A stretch of 64,000 bases of DNA. It comes from Dysgonomonas hofstadii (GTDB lineage: Bacteria > Bacteroidota > Bacteroidia > Bacteroidales > Dysgonomonadaceae). Every line of letters begins with the position of its first letter. The stretch's first letter is position 1. Position numbers and translations under genes: made by a program. Positions 55,497-64,000 of this stretch are shown piece by piece. Location: NCBI RefSeq assembly GCF_014196915.1, contig NZ_JACIEP010000007.1, forward strand, positions 62,001-126,000, given 5' to 3'. The notes beneath the pieces were generated by a model that made no database searches, was not told the origin of the DNA, and saw only the letters and a list, made by a program, of their open reading frames with translations.

Positions 55497-56735
55497 ATGA
55501 ATAATTGGAAACGTACATTCGCAATCATATGGTCCGGGCAGTTTTTTTCTATGCTTAGCAGTTCTATTGTCGGCTTTGCTGTCGTATTTTGGCTGAGTAT
55601 GAAAACCGGATCGGCCGAAGTACTGGCTACCGCCATGCTGGCCACTTTACTGCCATTTATAGTTTTAGGTTTGTTTACAGGTGTCTTTGTTGACCGATGG
55701 GATCGCCGCCGTACGATGATACTGGCCGATAGCTTTGTCGCATTCTGTTCTGCTATCCTTGCCCTCCTGTTTTATATGGGCAGGATAGAAATGTGGGAAA
55801 TATATATCCTGCTGGCTCTTCGCTCGGCAGGCAGTGCATTCCATACCCCTGCCATGCAGGCATCGGTTCCGTTGCTTGCACCCGAAAGCGAGTTGATGCG
55901 CATAGCCGGGGTAAACCAGATCATACAATCGGTAAGCAATATAGCAGGTCCTGCATTGGGTGCTATATTCATCGCATTTCTGGATATGACTTATGTTATG
56001 TTGATGGACGTAGTAGGTGCGGCAATCGCCTGTACTTCCCTGTTGTTTGTTACCATACCCAATCCTCAGAAAAAGGAAGATGCTGTACGCAATGTATGGC
56101 GTGAGATTAAAGAAGGGGTTGGGCATATGTTTGCCAATAAGGGAGTCGCTTATCTGCTGGGTTGTGTTATTGTCGTCACATTTTTCATGGTGCCTATTGC
56201 AGCGCTGTTTCCTCTGATGACGCTGAACCACTTCAACGGGACGGCATTCCAGATGGGGCTGGTCGAGGTTGCCTGGGGCGTTGGAATGCTTGTCGGCGGA
56301 GGTATTGTTAGTTTGAAGTTTATGAAATCGGCAAATAAAATTCTCGTTATCAACATTATGTCGCTTATCATAGGAGGGGCATACTGGCTATCGGGGCTTT
56401 TGCCAACCACAGGATTCACTCTGTTCGTTGTTCTAACGACCACAGGTGGAATTGCAGGTTCTATTTACTGGAGCTCATTTATTGTCATATTGCAAACGAA
56501 GATTGCTCCCGAAGCATTGGGGCGCGTATTTTCCATTTATGATAGTATCAGTTTATTGCCAACTATTCCCGGACTACTGGCTACGGGATTTATTGCCGGT
56601 AGGATTGGTTTGTTAAATGCGTTTGTCATTGCCGGGGCAGCAACTGTAATTGTCGGACTTATTGCCTTCTTTATTCCTGCGGTAAGGGAGCTGGGATACT
56701 CAACAAAAACGACGGCAGAAGACAAAGAAGAATAG
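55497..56735 (+). CDS. MFS transporter (MFS_3 / EntS-MefA type)
   Basis: A 412-residue transporter with 12 predicted helices. FTGVFVDRWDRRRTMILAD is the cytoplasmic loop between helices 2 and 3 typical of MFS exporters. Similar proteins export siderophores (EntS) or macrolides (MefA), so export of a small molecule is likely. The frame extends 14 codons upstream, but MNNWKRTFAIIWSGQF is the natural start. An esterase gene follows 65 bases downstream and may form a unit with it. Confidence 0.9.
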   Translation: MNNWKRTFAIIWSGQFFSMLSSSIVGFAVVFWLSMKTGSAEVLATAMLATLLPFIVLGLFTGVFVDRWDRRRTMILADSFVAFCSAILALLFYMGRIEMWEIYILLALRSAGSAFHTPAMQASVPLLAPESELMRIAGVNQIIQSVSNIAGPALGAIFIAFLDMTYVMLMDVVGAAIACTSLLFVTIPNPQKKEDAVRNVWREIKEGVGHMFANKGVAYLLGCVIVVTFFMVPIAALFPLMTLNHFNGTAFQMGLVEVAWGVGMLVGGGIVSLKFMKSANKILVINIMSLIIGGAYWLSGLLPTTGFTLFVVLTTTGGIAGSIYWSSFIVILQTKIAPEALGRVFSIYDSISLLPTIPGLLATGFIAGRIGLLNAFVIAGAATVIVGLIAFFIPAVRELGYSTKTTAEDKEE

Positions 56736-56800
56736 TAGGAAAATAAACAATTTCGTTGCGGAACGTGTTCTAATTATTTTGAAATCAAAAGGATTAGATC

Positions 56801-57784
56801 ATGAGCAACAAAACAAAACAACCCCTGAATTATCTGGAAGATTCCCATTTGGGAATAGGAACAAAGGAATTTTTAAAAGTACTAAATGCCGGCGATACAC
56901 CTGTTGAGTCTCTGCCACCGTCTGAAGCGCGCAAGGTATTGGAAGGTGCACAGTCTTCGGTGAAAGTAGACGTATCCGGTATTGAAGAAGTACGCAAAAC
57001 AATAAAATCGGGAGGCCAGGCTGTCGAAATAATCGTTGTCAGGCCTAAAGGAAAGAAAGAAAAGCTTCCGGTATTTATGTTCTTGCATGGAGGAGGATGG
57101 GTTCTGGGTGATTACCCGACACACAAGCGCCTGGTTCGTGATCTTGTTGTGGAATCGGGATTTGCTAGTGTCTTTGTAGAATATACCCGTTCCCCGGAAG
57201 CTAAGTTCCCTCGGGCGTTGGATGAGATATATGCTGCTACCAAATGGGTTGCCGAACATGGTGATGAGATCAATGTAGATGGTAAAAACCTAGCTATTGT
57301 GGGAAATAGCGTAGGTGGTAATATGACAATTGCAACATCTATCAGGGCGAAAAAAAACAAAGGCCCGAAGATTAAAGGTCAAATCCTTCTGTGGCCCTAC
57401 TCGGAGGCAAGCACAGAAGCAAAGTCATACAGAAAATATGGAAAAGAAAGGTTCCTTACTACTCCCTTGATGGAATGGATGCGCGATAATTACGTCAATA
57501 GTAAGGCCGATTGGGATAGCATATACGTTTCACCTGCGCGTGCCACAAAGGATGATCTGAAAGGATTACCCCCAACTCTGATTGAAGTAGCCGAAAATGA
57601 TATTCTGAGAAACGACGGTGAAACTTTGGGCCGCCATCTCGATGAAGCAGGAGTAGATGTAACAACTATCCGTTTCAATGGTGTCATCCATGACTGGGGC
57701 TTATTGAACGGATTTGCAAAGATTGCTCCGACAAAAAGCCTGATCTTGTTCACAGCTGCAATGTTAAAGAAATATCTGTCATAA
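56801..57784 (+). CDS. Alpha/beta hydrolase, HSL-type esterase
   Basis: A 327-residue serine esterase of the hormone-sensitive-lipase group. It keeps the oxyanion HGGGWVLGDY, the nucleophile GNSVGGNM, an acidic residue in EVAENDILRNDG and the His in GVIHDWGLLNG. No signal peptide is seen, so it should act in the cytoplasm on short acyl esters. It follows the MFS exporter and may modify the exported compound, which is inference. Its 3' end faces the element with 25-bp inverted repeats. Confidence 0.9.
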   Translation: MSNKTKQPLNYLEDSHLGIGTKEFLKVLNAGDTPVESLPPSEARKVLEGAQSSVKVDVSGIEEVRKTIKSGGQAVEIIVVRPKGKKEKLPVFMFLHGGGWVLGDYPTHKRLVRDLVVESGFASVFVEYTRSPEAKFPRALDEIYAATKWVAEHGDEINVDGKNLAIVGNSVGGNMTIATSIRAKKNKGPKIKGQILLWPYSEASTEAKSYRKYGKERFLTTPLMEWMRDNYVNSKADWDSIYVSPARATKDDLKGLPPTLIEVAENDILRNDGETLGRHLDEAGVDVTTIRFNGVIHDWGLLNGFAKIAPTKSLILFTAAMLKKYLS

Positions 57785-57809
57785 AAACAGATCGTGATAA
57801 TATGATAAG

Positions 57810-57974
57810 AAAAAAGAGGCTGTCTAAAAAGTAAGATTACACTATCAAAGTGTTACTTCCCTTTGTCATTCTGAGTGCAACGAAGAATCCCGACTCTCCG
57901 GAAACGAGATGTTTCACTCCGTTCAACATGACAAAGAGATAATAAAAATTACTTTTTAGACAGCCTCTTTTTTT
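57810..57974. repeat. 165-bp element with perfect 25-bp terminal inverted repeats
   Basis: The left end 57810-57834 (starting AAAAAAGAGGCTGTCTAAAA) is the exact reverse complement of the right end 57949-57973. The inner 114 bases hold a second palindrome, CTTTGTCAT (57862-57870) to ATGACAAAG (57928-57936), with TGAGTGCAACGAAGAATC and GTTTCACTCCGTTCAACA arms. It exactly fills the gap between the convergent esterase and DUF1444 genes. Each end could act as a terminator for one strand. It may be a miniature mobile element. Confidence 0.75.
57862..57936. repeat. REP-like palindrome inside the 165-bp element
   Basis: The arms CTTTGTCAT and ATGACAAAG enclose TCTGAGTGCAACGAAGAATC and ACTCCGTTCAAC. 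The core relates to the palindrome at 13967-14035, showing at least two copies in 64 kb. Confidence 0.7.
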
Positions 57975-57977
57975 GCT

Positions 57978-58556
57978 TTATGCGGTAGTTACTACTTCCC
58001 AACCGTTCTCTCCCCGTTGATATATGTGTTTCACCATAAGTCCTTGCGCTGTTTCATCCTTAAATAGTCTCTGTATTAGTTCTGTCAGGCGCGAAATGGC
58101 ATCCGGATTGCTTTTGGGTGCAACATACAATACATCCCTTGCAGGTACGGCAATATAAAAATCTCCTTCGACCACCGATTCTATTTGTGGCCAGATATCA
58201 TCCCATATCAACATGGCGGCTTCATAATTACCACCGTTGGTTATCATCAGCACATCGGTCTTGTCGCCATGTGCCTGAATATTATCGGCTATTTCATCTA
58301 TCATGTTTTGCAAGGCTGCTTCGTGCAGTTTTTCAATTGTCACTTCGTCCGATAAATCCCTGTTAGGAATGAACTGATAGTGCGAGCCCATATCTATGGC
58401 ATATGATATAGTCAGGTTCTGTGCAAATGGTTTCATCACAGGACTGTCCTCATGCGGTAGTTCCATAGTCTTCCCTTCACCTATATGGAGTTCTGCAGGA
58501 GCATCTTCTTTATAGGTTTCTTTCAAACGGGGAAATACTTTAGTAAAATCTATCAT
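57978..58556 (-). CDS. DUF1444-like protein
   Basis: A 192-residue cytoplasmic protein of unknown function. The pattern AVPARDVLYVAPKSNPDAISRL, shown in part, and the central TISYAIDMGSHYQFIP segment resemble DUF1444 (YtpQ-type) proteins. No transmembrane or signal sequence is visible. nadE lies upstream on the same strand, 128 bases away with a repeat-like leader, so shared expression is uncertain. Confidence 0.6.
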   Translation of the reverse strand: MIDFTKVFPRLKETYKEDAPAELHIGEGKTMELPHEDSPVMKPFAQNLTISYAIDMGSHYQFIPNRDLSDEVTIEKLHEAALQNMIDEIADNIQAHGDKTDVLMITNGGNYEAAMLIWDDIWPQIESVVEGDFYIAVPARDVLYVAPKSNPDAISRLTELIQRLFKDETAQGLMVKHIYQRGENGWEVVTTA

Positions 58557-58684
58557 GGTAGTTTTTTATAAGGTTTATATTCTTTATTAGTAGTTATAGT
58601 AGTCAGGTAGTCAAAGTAGAGTAACGAAGTATATACAGTAAAAAGAAAAGATACTTAACTATTTTACTTCTCTGACTGTTTCTA

Positions 58685-60673
58685 TCATAATTCATCCAAT
58701 CGCTTCATCCACAGTGCCACTGAGGCATCGCTAGGCATACGCCAGTCGCCACGTGGAGATAGGTTTACAGAGCCTATCTTCGGCCCATCGGGCAAACAGG
58801 AACGTTTAAACTGCTGCGAAAAGAAACGGCGGAAAAATATTTTCAGCCACTTCAATATATCTTCATCGGAGAATTCTTCCTCAAAAGCATGTTGTGCCAG
58901 AAAATATATCTTCTCGGGCGAAAACCCGAAGCGAAGCACATAGTACAGGAAGAAATCATGCAGAATATAAGGGCCTACTACATCTTCCGTTTTTTGTGCA
59001 ATATTACCATCCTTATCGGCAGGCAATAGTTCCGGACTAACTGGTGTATCTATCACATCTTCAAGGATGGAATGTGAAGCATTGTCCATCTGTGTACGGG
59101 CAACCCATGCCACCAGTGTGCGTACCAGCGTTTTAGGAACACCGGTATTTACCGCATACATCGACATGTGGTCTCCGTTATATGTGCACCAACCCAGGGC
59201 TAGTTCAGAAAGATCTCCGGTGCCGATCACCAGCCCGTTCACCTTATTGGCATAGTCCATCAGTATTTGCGTACGTTCACGGGCCTGTGAGTTTTCGTAA
59301 GTGACATCATGGGTATTCACATCATGTTCTATATCTTTGAAATGTTGTATTACAGCATCCTTTATCGCTATCTCTTTAATAGTTACACCCAGCGACTCCA
59401 TCAGTTTAATAGCATTAGAATAAGTCCGGTCGGTAGTGCCGAATCCCGGCATGGTGATACCGTAAATATTTTTACGGGGAAGATTTATCTTGTCGAATGT
59501 CTTTACTAAGACCAATAAGGCCAATGTGGAATCGAGCCCGCCCGAAACTCCGATAACCGCTGTGCGACTATTTGTGTGTAATAAGCGTTTGGTCAGCCCT
59601 CCGACCTGCATAGAGAAAATCTCATCGCAACGCTCGTTCAGAGTCGAATCGTTGGACGGAACAAAAGGCGTGGGAGATATGTAGCGATTAATGTGGAATA
59701 CATCTTTTGCTCTGATATTCTTCTTTTTACCGGCAAAGGTCGATAGAAATTCCTTTCGTGTCACTGTCTGATAGATCGTGATATTCTGATATTCGATATG
59801 CTCAGGTGACCTGTATTCCGAAAGGGCGAATGATTTATTTTTCAGACGGTCGTTTCTTAACCGTTCAATATCTATATCAGCAATAGTCAGCTTACTCTCG
59901 AAAGAAAACCGCTCACCTTCTGCCAGAATCGATCCGTTTTCTGCAATCATGCTGCTCCCTGCAAAAATAATGTCGGTGGTCGATTCTCCGTTTCCTGCTG
60001 CTGCGTATACATATCCGGCGATACAACGGGCTGACTGCTGGCTCACCAGGCTTTTCCTGTAATTTTGTTTGCCTGTCGTTTCATTGCTTGCCGACAGGTT
60101 GAATATCACTTCCGCATCGTTCAGGCATGAAAAGCTGGATGGAGGTATCGGCGTCCACAGGTCTTCGCATACTTCGATGGCAAAGTTGAAGTCCTGTGCT
60201 TTAAAAATAAGATTCCTTCCTACAGGTACATGGCTGTTATTGACACGGGCCGAAGACTCCTTCAATTCGGCGGCCGAAGAAAACCAGCGCATTTCATAAA
60301 ACTCGCTGTAATTTGGTAAAAAGGTTTTCGGTACAATGCCTACTACCCGTCCGCTATAAAGCACTATAGCTACATTATAAAGCTTGTTGGATATTTCAAG
60401 CGGCATACCCACAACAATGATCGACACACACTCACGGGTGGCGTCGGCTATCCGTTTCAACGATTTTTCGGCCTCTTCCAATAAAGTGCGTTGCAGAAAC
60501 AGGTCACCACATGTATAACCAGTGATACATAATTCAGGGAAAACAATAGCGGATACCTGTTGTTCCTCGGCATTCTCAATCATTTTCAGTATTTCAGTGG
60601 TATTATAATCGCAGTCCGCGACCTTTAGTGCGGGGCTTGCTGCTGCAAAACGTACAAATCCGTAGTTGTTCAT
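58685..60673 (-). CDS. nadE: Glutamine-dependent NAD+ synthase
   Basis: A 662-residue enzyme making NAD from deamido-NAD, with ammonia from glutamine. The N-terminal nitrilase domain carries the Glu-Lys-Cys triad in FPELCITGY, PKTFLPNY and EVCEDLWTP. The C-terminal synthetase starts near residue 360 with the P-loop GVSGGLDSTLALLV and keeps GTGDLSELALGWCTYNGDH. Length and layout are normal. With nadD at 15994 it covers two late steps of NAD synthesis in this window. Confidence 0.96.
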   Translation of the reverse strand: MNNYGFVRFAAASPALKVADCDYNTTEILKMIENAEEQQVSAIVFPELCITGYTCGDLFLQRTLLEEAEKSLKRIADATRECVSIIVVGMPLEISNKLYNVAIVLYSGRVVGIVPKTFLPNYSEFYEMRWFSSAAELKESSARVNNSHVPVGRNLIFKAQDFNFAIEVCEDLWTPIPPSSFSCLNDAEVIFNLSASNETTGKQNYRKSLVSQQSARCIAGYVYAAAGNGESTTDIIFAGSSMIAENGSILAEGERFSFESKLTIADIDIERLRNDRLKNKSFALSEYRSPEHIEYQNITIYQTVTRKEFLSTFAGKKKNIRAKDVFHINRYISPTPFVPSNDSTLNERCDEIFSMQVGGLTKRLLHTNSRTAVIGVSGGLDSTLALLVLVKTFDKINLPRKNIYGITMPGFGTTDRTYSNAIKLMESLGVTIKEIAIKDAVIQHFKDIEHDVNTHDVTYENSQARERTQILMDYANKVNGLVIGTGDLSELALGWCTYNGDHMSMYAVNTGVPKTLVRTLVAWVARTQMDNASHSILEDVIDTPVSPELLPADKDGNIAQKTEDVVGPYILHDFFLYYVLRFGFSPEKIYFLAQHAFEEEFSDEDILKWLKIFFRRFFSQQFKRSCLPDGPKIGSVNLSPRGDWRMPSDASVALWMKRLDEL

Positions 60674-60752
60674 TATAGGAAGTTTTTTATTTTTACAAAC
60701 TTACGAAAGATTTTTATGTTATATATCATATATTACTTGAATCAAAAACTCT

Positions 60753-60760
60753 TATCTTTG
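60753..60760 (+). promoter_or_regulatory. Candidate -7 element for marC
   Basis: TATCTTTG matches TAnnTTTG and lies 25 bases before the marC ATG. The nearest TTG (60737) is closer than the usual -33 distance. Confidence 0.45.
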
Positions 60761-60785
60761 TAAAATCTTAAAAAAAGCAAATATC

Positions 60786-61382
60786 ATGGATTTAAGTATC
60801 AATTTCACACAAATTCTAAGTGCATTTGTTGTTTTGTTCGTATTGATCGATGTCTCCGGATCGATACCTATCTTTTTGGGATTTAAAGGTGCGGGAAAAG
60901 ATGTGAATCCATTGCAGGCTGCCATCTATTCTTTTATCATAATGGTTGCGTTCATGTTTGTAGGAGACTGGATACTGAAGCTTTTTCATGTAAGTACTTC
61001 TTCTTTTGCTGTGGCAGGAGCATTAGTAATATTCATCATATCGGTAGAAATGATATTTGGTGTGGAAATATTTAAGAATGACGCACCTGGCGGATCCAAA
61101 ACACTTGTTCCTATCGTTTTTCCTCTTATCGCCGGGCCGGGGACATTTACAGTCCTTCTTTCGATGCGTGCTGATTATGCTGTTTCGAATATAACTATTG
61201 CCCTGGCATTGAATATGGTGATTGTATTCCTTGTTCTTAAATATCTGAATATTGTAGAGAAGCTTTTGGGGCTGGGAGGGGTTTATGTTCTGCGAAAGTT
61301 TTTCGGAGTAATTGTTATGGCTATTTCTGTTAAATTGTTTACAGAGAATATCAATGCACTGATAGAAAGTATAAGCAAGTAG
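60786..61382 (+). CDS. MarC family integral membrane protein
   Basis: A 198-residue membrane protein with six predicted helices. The N-terminal FVVLFVLIDVSGSIPIFLGF and the central FPLIAGPGTFTVLLSMRA are MarC/YhgN family motifs. The function is unproven; an early link to multidrug resistance has not held up. It is 69 bases upstream of the fucosidase gene in the same direction. Confidence 0.88.
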   Translation: MDLSINFTQILSAFVVLFVLIDVSGSIPIFLGFKGAGKDVNPLQAAIYSFIIMVAFMFVGDWILKLFHVSTSSFAVAGALVIFIISVEMIFGVEIFKNDAPGGSKTLVPIVFPLIAGPGTFTVLLSMRADYAVSNITIALALNMVIVFLVLKYLNIVEKLLGLGGVYVLRKFFGVIVMAISVKLFTENINALIESISK

Positions 61383-61451
61383 TTGTTTTTATATAATAAA
61401 ATTGTAAATACTAACTATGATTGTAAAAGTCTAATAATTAAGAAAAAATCC

Positions 61452-62819
61452 ATGAAAAGAATTTCGGTTGTGGCATTCCTATTATTGTTTATTATAGGCT
61501 TTAAAGCTCAAGAAAAAGGGACAAAATTATCCATTGATCAACAGCATGTTGAATGGTTTAAAGATGCCAAATTCGGAATCTTTGTACATTGGGGGCTCTA
61601 TTCCATCCTTGGTGGTGAATACGATGGCACCATCTTAACCCCGAGCGTAGATAAGAAGAAATTTACACACGGACAGACTTGGTATGCGGAATGGATACAA
61701 ATGCGCCTCGATATTCCGAATAGCGAATACCATTCCTTGGCTAAGAGCTTCAATCCGACAGGATTTGATGCCGATGCATGGATTCGAGAAGTGAAAAATG
61801 CCGGGGCACGCTATTTTGTTATTACATCAAAACACCATGATGGGTTTGCTCTATGGAACTCTAAAGTATCGAGTTTCAACATCATGAACACACCTTTCAA
61901 ACGCGATGTGCTTGCTGAACTGGTTACGGCTTGTAAGAAATATGGTATAAAATATGGATTCTACTATTCTCATTGGCAAGATTGGGAACATCCACAAGGC
62001 GCATTACCCGAATGGAAAACGCAGCGTACAAGCGAAGAATTCGAAATATATTGGAAGCGAAAATGCCTGCCTCAGGTCAAAGAATTATTAGATAATTATG
62101 ATCCGGATTTACTCTGGTTCGATACATGGGGAACAGAAGACGCTCATATTACTCCGCAAAGACGCGATGAGTTAATCGCTCTTGTCCGGGCAAACAGTAG
62201 TAAATGTCTTATTAACGGGCGCATAGCATTCTCCAATCCGGGAGACAATATAGACTTTATGGAAATGCTGGATAATGCTTATCCGTCCGATATTCAGTCA
62301 AAGCCTTGGCAAACCCCTGCCACAATGGTACATTCGTGGGGATGGCATGCGCATGACTATAATTGGAAAACTTCTTACAGGATGATAGAGTATCTTATAA
62401 ATAATGCTTCGAAAGGAGGAAATTATTTATTGAATATAGGTCCTAAACCTGATGGAACATTTCCGGTTCCGGCTATTCGCAGACTTCGGGAGATCGGTGC
62501 ATGGGTTTATGCTAACAATGAGGGTGTATATGGTACAAGTCCCGTCAACATGAAAGTAGATAAAGGGATTTACCTGACACAAAAAAATGTAACCGGGAAA
62601 AATTACCTGTATATCAGCATTGCAAATGATCAGGAGAAGATCAGTTTGCCAATAAAAATATCTGAGATTACCGAATGTCGTATTTTGGAATCAGGCATGC
62701 CGATTAGTTATGAAGTAAGTAATATAAGCGAAACCGCTACATCTTTTCTAATACCTAAGTCTCTGTTTGAAGACACTGCTCCTAAAGTTATCAGACTAAC
62801 ATTAAAGAAGAATCTTTAA
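61452..62819 (+). CDS. Alpha-L-fucosidase, GH29
   Basis: A 455-residue secreted glycosidase. The signal peptide MKRISVVAFLLLFIIGFKAQ is followed by the GH29 TIM barrel, starting WFKDAKFGIFVHWGLYS, with TSKHHDGFALW and the nucleophile Asp in LLWFDTWGTED. It removes alpha-L-fucose from glycans such as mucin or plant xyloglucan. The frame extends 23 codons upstream, but the signal peptide begins at the ATG at 61452. A broken second copy follows immediately, at 62829. Confidence 0.93.
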   Translation: MKRISVVAFLLLFIIGFKAQEKGTKLSIDQQHVEWFKDAKFGIFVHWGLYSILGGEYDGTILTPSVDKKKFTHGQTWYAEWIQMRLDIPNSEYHSLAKSFNPTGFDADAWIREVKNAGARYFVITSKHHDGFALWNSKVSSFNIMNTPFKRDVLAELVTACKKYGIKYGFYYSHWQDWEHPQGALPEWKTQRTSEEFEIYWKRKCLPQVKELLDNYDPDLLWFDTWGTEDAHITPQRRDELIALVRANSSKCLINGRIAFSNPGDNIDFMEMLDNAYPSDIQSKPWQTPATMVHSWGWHAHDYNWKTSYRMIEYLINNASKGGNYLLNIGPKPDGTFPVPAIRRLREIGAWVYANNEGVYGTSPVNMKVDKGIYLTQKNVTGKNYLYISIANDQEKISLPIKISEITECRILESGMPISYEVSNISETATSFLIPKSLFEDTAPKVIRLTLKKNL

Positions 62820-62828
62820 AGAACCCGT

Positions 62829-63300
62829 ATAAAAAAAGAGTTTTGTTGTTTTTATACTTACTTATTCTGGTATCTTAGCGCAAAAACCTATAGATACTTC
62901 ATGGTTTCAAAATGCAAAACTGGGATTGTTTATTCATTGGGGACTTTATTCCCGGGCTGCCGGACAATGGAATGGCACACCTTCGCGGGGAGGAGAGCAT
63001 TTTATGCTTTCCGAACGGATAAGTCTGAAAGATTATGTGAAAATAGCCAATGATTTTGATCCTGTTAGCATTAATGCTGAGAAGTGTGTGAAACCGGCCA
63101 AACAAGCCGGGCTTTCTTTGCTTTTAAAGCTAACTGTCGAAATCTTCTTTGTCAAGAGAGAAAAGCTATATCGTTTTATACAAAAAAAACGAATTACAGA
63201 TATTACCGGTAGCTTAAGCAAAAAAGAAGGCATCCCTTTGGGGACACCCTCTTTGATAAATAAATTATTTTTATCTTATAAACCTGTAACGGTTATTTAG
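62829..63300 (+). pseudogene. Decayed second alpha-L-fucosidase copy
   Basis: A remnant of a GH29 gene directly after the intact copy. A signal-peptide-like run (KKRVLLFLYLLILVS, 62831-62875) has no ATG in front and ends in TAG at 62876. The mature sequence resumes in another frame at 62878 (AQKPIDTSWF, then AKLGLFIHWGLYSRAAGQWN), so at least one single-base deletion separates them. Homology runs to about 63115 (AEKCVKPAKQAG) and then stops, with the catalytic core missing. Compare WFQNAKLGLFIHWG with WFKDAKFGIFVHWG in the intact gene. Confidence 0.85.
63223..63254 (-). terminator. Terminator after the FKBP gene
   Basis: An imperfect 14-base stem (63223-63236 with 63241-63254, two mismatches) and a TTTG loop give, on the minus strand, a hairpin followed by TTCTTTTTT. 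It lies about 60 bases past the FKBP stop. Confidence 0.55.
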
Positions 63301-63315
63301 GACTAGTCAATTATT

Positions 63316-63882
63316 CTAAAAATCAATTCCTGCTTTTTTAACTTTTTTCAGTTTAATCTTAAACCAAAGTGTAGTATATCCGGGAATACTTCCTGATCCG
63401 TATGCTCCGTAACCTAATTTTTGAGGGATACAAACCAATCTCTGCTGTCCTTCTGTCATATTTTGTAATGCAGTAGCAAAACCATCGGTAAGCCCATTTA
63501 CTTTAAAACGGGCATAATATCCATTGGCATTTGTACCTTCTGTTGTATCAAAAATAATGGAATCTCCGTCCAGCTTGTAATACCATCCTTCGTAATGAAC
63601 ATAAACGCTATCTGTAAATAAAGGACTGAGAGTCCTGTCAAATTGATCACCCGCCTTATCAGGCACAAAGTCAGTAATTTCTTTCAAGTAGATATTGCCA
63701 TTATTTGAATTTGAAGAAATATTGTTATACCCGGAACTGTTTGCGGCTACTTTCGCCACCAGGTCATCCTGATAAGCTTTCCATTCTTCATCGATTACAT
63801 AGTCGTCATCATCATCGACACAGGAGCTCCAGAAAGCTATTGTACAAATAGAAAGTAATAGTATAAGAAGTTTTTTATTCAT
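63316..63882 (-). CDS. FKBP-type peptidyl-prolyl isomerase lipoprotein
   Basis: A 188-residue lipoprotein with lipobox IAFWSSCVDD (Cys21) followed by an Asp-rich stretch. The C-terminal FKBP domain (about residues 85-182) shows VYVHYEGWYY, IIFDTT, VNGLTDGFATALQNM and KLGYGAYGSGSIPG, typical of proline isomerase sites. It probably helps protein folding at the outer or inner membrane surface. A partial frame upstream on the same strand may be part of the same transcript. Confidence 0.92.
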   Translation of the reverse strand: MNKKLLILLLSICTIAFWSSCVDDDDDYVIDEEWKAYQDDLVAKVAANSSGYNNISSNSNNGNIYLKEITDFVPDKAGDQFDRTLSPLFTDSVYVHYEGWYYKLDGDSIIFDTTEGTNANGYYARFKVNGLTDGFATALQNMTEGQQRLVCIPQKLGYGAYGSGSIPGYTTLWFKIKLKKVKKAGIDF

Positions 63883-63957
63883 ATTTTAGTTACAAGTTGC
63901 GGGTTATAAGAGAACAAGTTTTATTTACAATTATAACCCATCATTTATAATTTTATT

Positions 63958-64000
63958 TTATCCTATTGTTTTCAACAGGTTTTTCATACTCACCTTATCG
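63958..64000 (-). CDS. Possible C-terminus of a gene cut by the right window edge
   Basis: On the minus strand a frame open at the window edge ends in TAA at 63958-63960 with the tail DKVSMKNLLKTIG. The basic, helical tail looks like a real C-terminus, but 13 residues are too few to name it. It lies about 75 bases upstream of the FKBP gene in the same direction. Confidence 0.35.
   Translation of the reverse strand, partial: DKVSMKNLLKTIG

Noticed and set aside
55665-56231. A 188-codon minus-strand frame inside the MFS transporter.
   Set aside because: Composition is His/Gln/Tyr rich, as expected for antisense of a membrane protein, and the MFS gene explains the region.
1-64000. CRISPR arrays, prophage, integrases, toxin-antitoxin or restriction genes as a hidden defence system.
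   Set aside because: No direct-repeat arrays, recombinases, nuclease-methylase pairs or phage structural genes were seen; nearly all the coding space is explained by core genes.

Overview
The window reads as ordinary chromosome of a Bacteroidales bacterium. The evidence is AT-rich DNA, several starts preceded by the Bacteroidetes -7 motif TAnnTTTG rather than a clear Shine-Dalgarno sequence, many lipoproteins, and families typical of this order (DUF1460, DUF5856-like ferritin fold, DUF3836, an M60-like peptidase, EtfBA with a long acyl-CoA dehydrogenase, thrA followed by an ApgM-type phosphomutase). A Dysgonomonas/Parabacteroides-like host is my inference, not proven by the sequence. I see no rRNA, tRNA, CRISPR array, prophage or intact insertion sequence.

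Layout. 0-14.4 kb: mainly minus-strand genes: an edge membrane protein, a DUF1460 hydrolase, formate-tetrahydrofolate ligase, a ferritin-like protein, a TlpA-type thiol protein, a head-to-head pair of tyrosine-phosphatase-like proteins, an M60-like peptidase lipoprotein, TamB and an ArsC/Spx-like protein. 14.5-18.6 kb: a tight plus-strand operon yicC-gmk-nadD-M24 peptidase-folP. It converges on a minus-strand operon pyrC-DUF2625-xpt-rsmE (18.6-22.1 kb). 22.2-24.9 kb: ferredoxin-hcp for nitrosative or hydroxylamine stress. 25.5-29.3 kb: etfB-etfA-acyl-CoA dehydrogenase, with the same GC-rich palindrome in both gaps. 29.4-37.2 kb: a low-molecular-weight phosphatase, a radical SAM protein, coaBC with a giant AsmA-like envelope protein, and a bifunctional-nuclease-type protein. 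37.3-44.5 kb: a Sua5/YrdC protein, an S41 protease, thrA, an acyltransferase and the ApgM homologue. 44.5-49 kb: a Crp/Fnr regulator, a MATE pump, flavodoxin, a second acyltransferase and a YjjG-like HAD phosphatase. 49.5-54.8 kb: proS, a DUF1080 protein, a DUF3836-like protein, patatin, an M23/LysM peptidase and ndk. 55.5-64 kb: an MFS exporter, an esterase, a DUF1444 protein, glutamine-dependent NAD synthase, MarC, an alpha-L-fucosidase with a decayed tandem copy, and an FKBP lipoprotein.

How the genes fit together. Most encode core metabolism (one-carbon, purine and pyrimidine, NAD, folate, CoA and threonine pathways) and envelope upkeep (TamB, the AsmA-like protein, M23/LysM, DUF1460, TlpA). 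A smaller set handles stress or electron flow (Hcp, Etf, flavodoxin, ferritin-like protein) or glycan and protein scavenging (M60-like peptidase, fucosidase, DUF1080).

I did not find a convincing new multi-gene system. The most unusual items are a phosphatase homologue whose catalytic Arg is Gln, a 165-bp element with perfect 25-bp terminal inverted repeats, twin palindromes inside the etf operon, several families of short intergenic repeats, the internally repeated AsmA-like protein, and the ApgM protein as a possible missing homoserine kinase.
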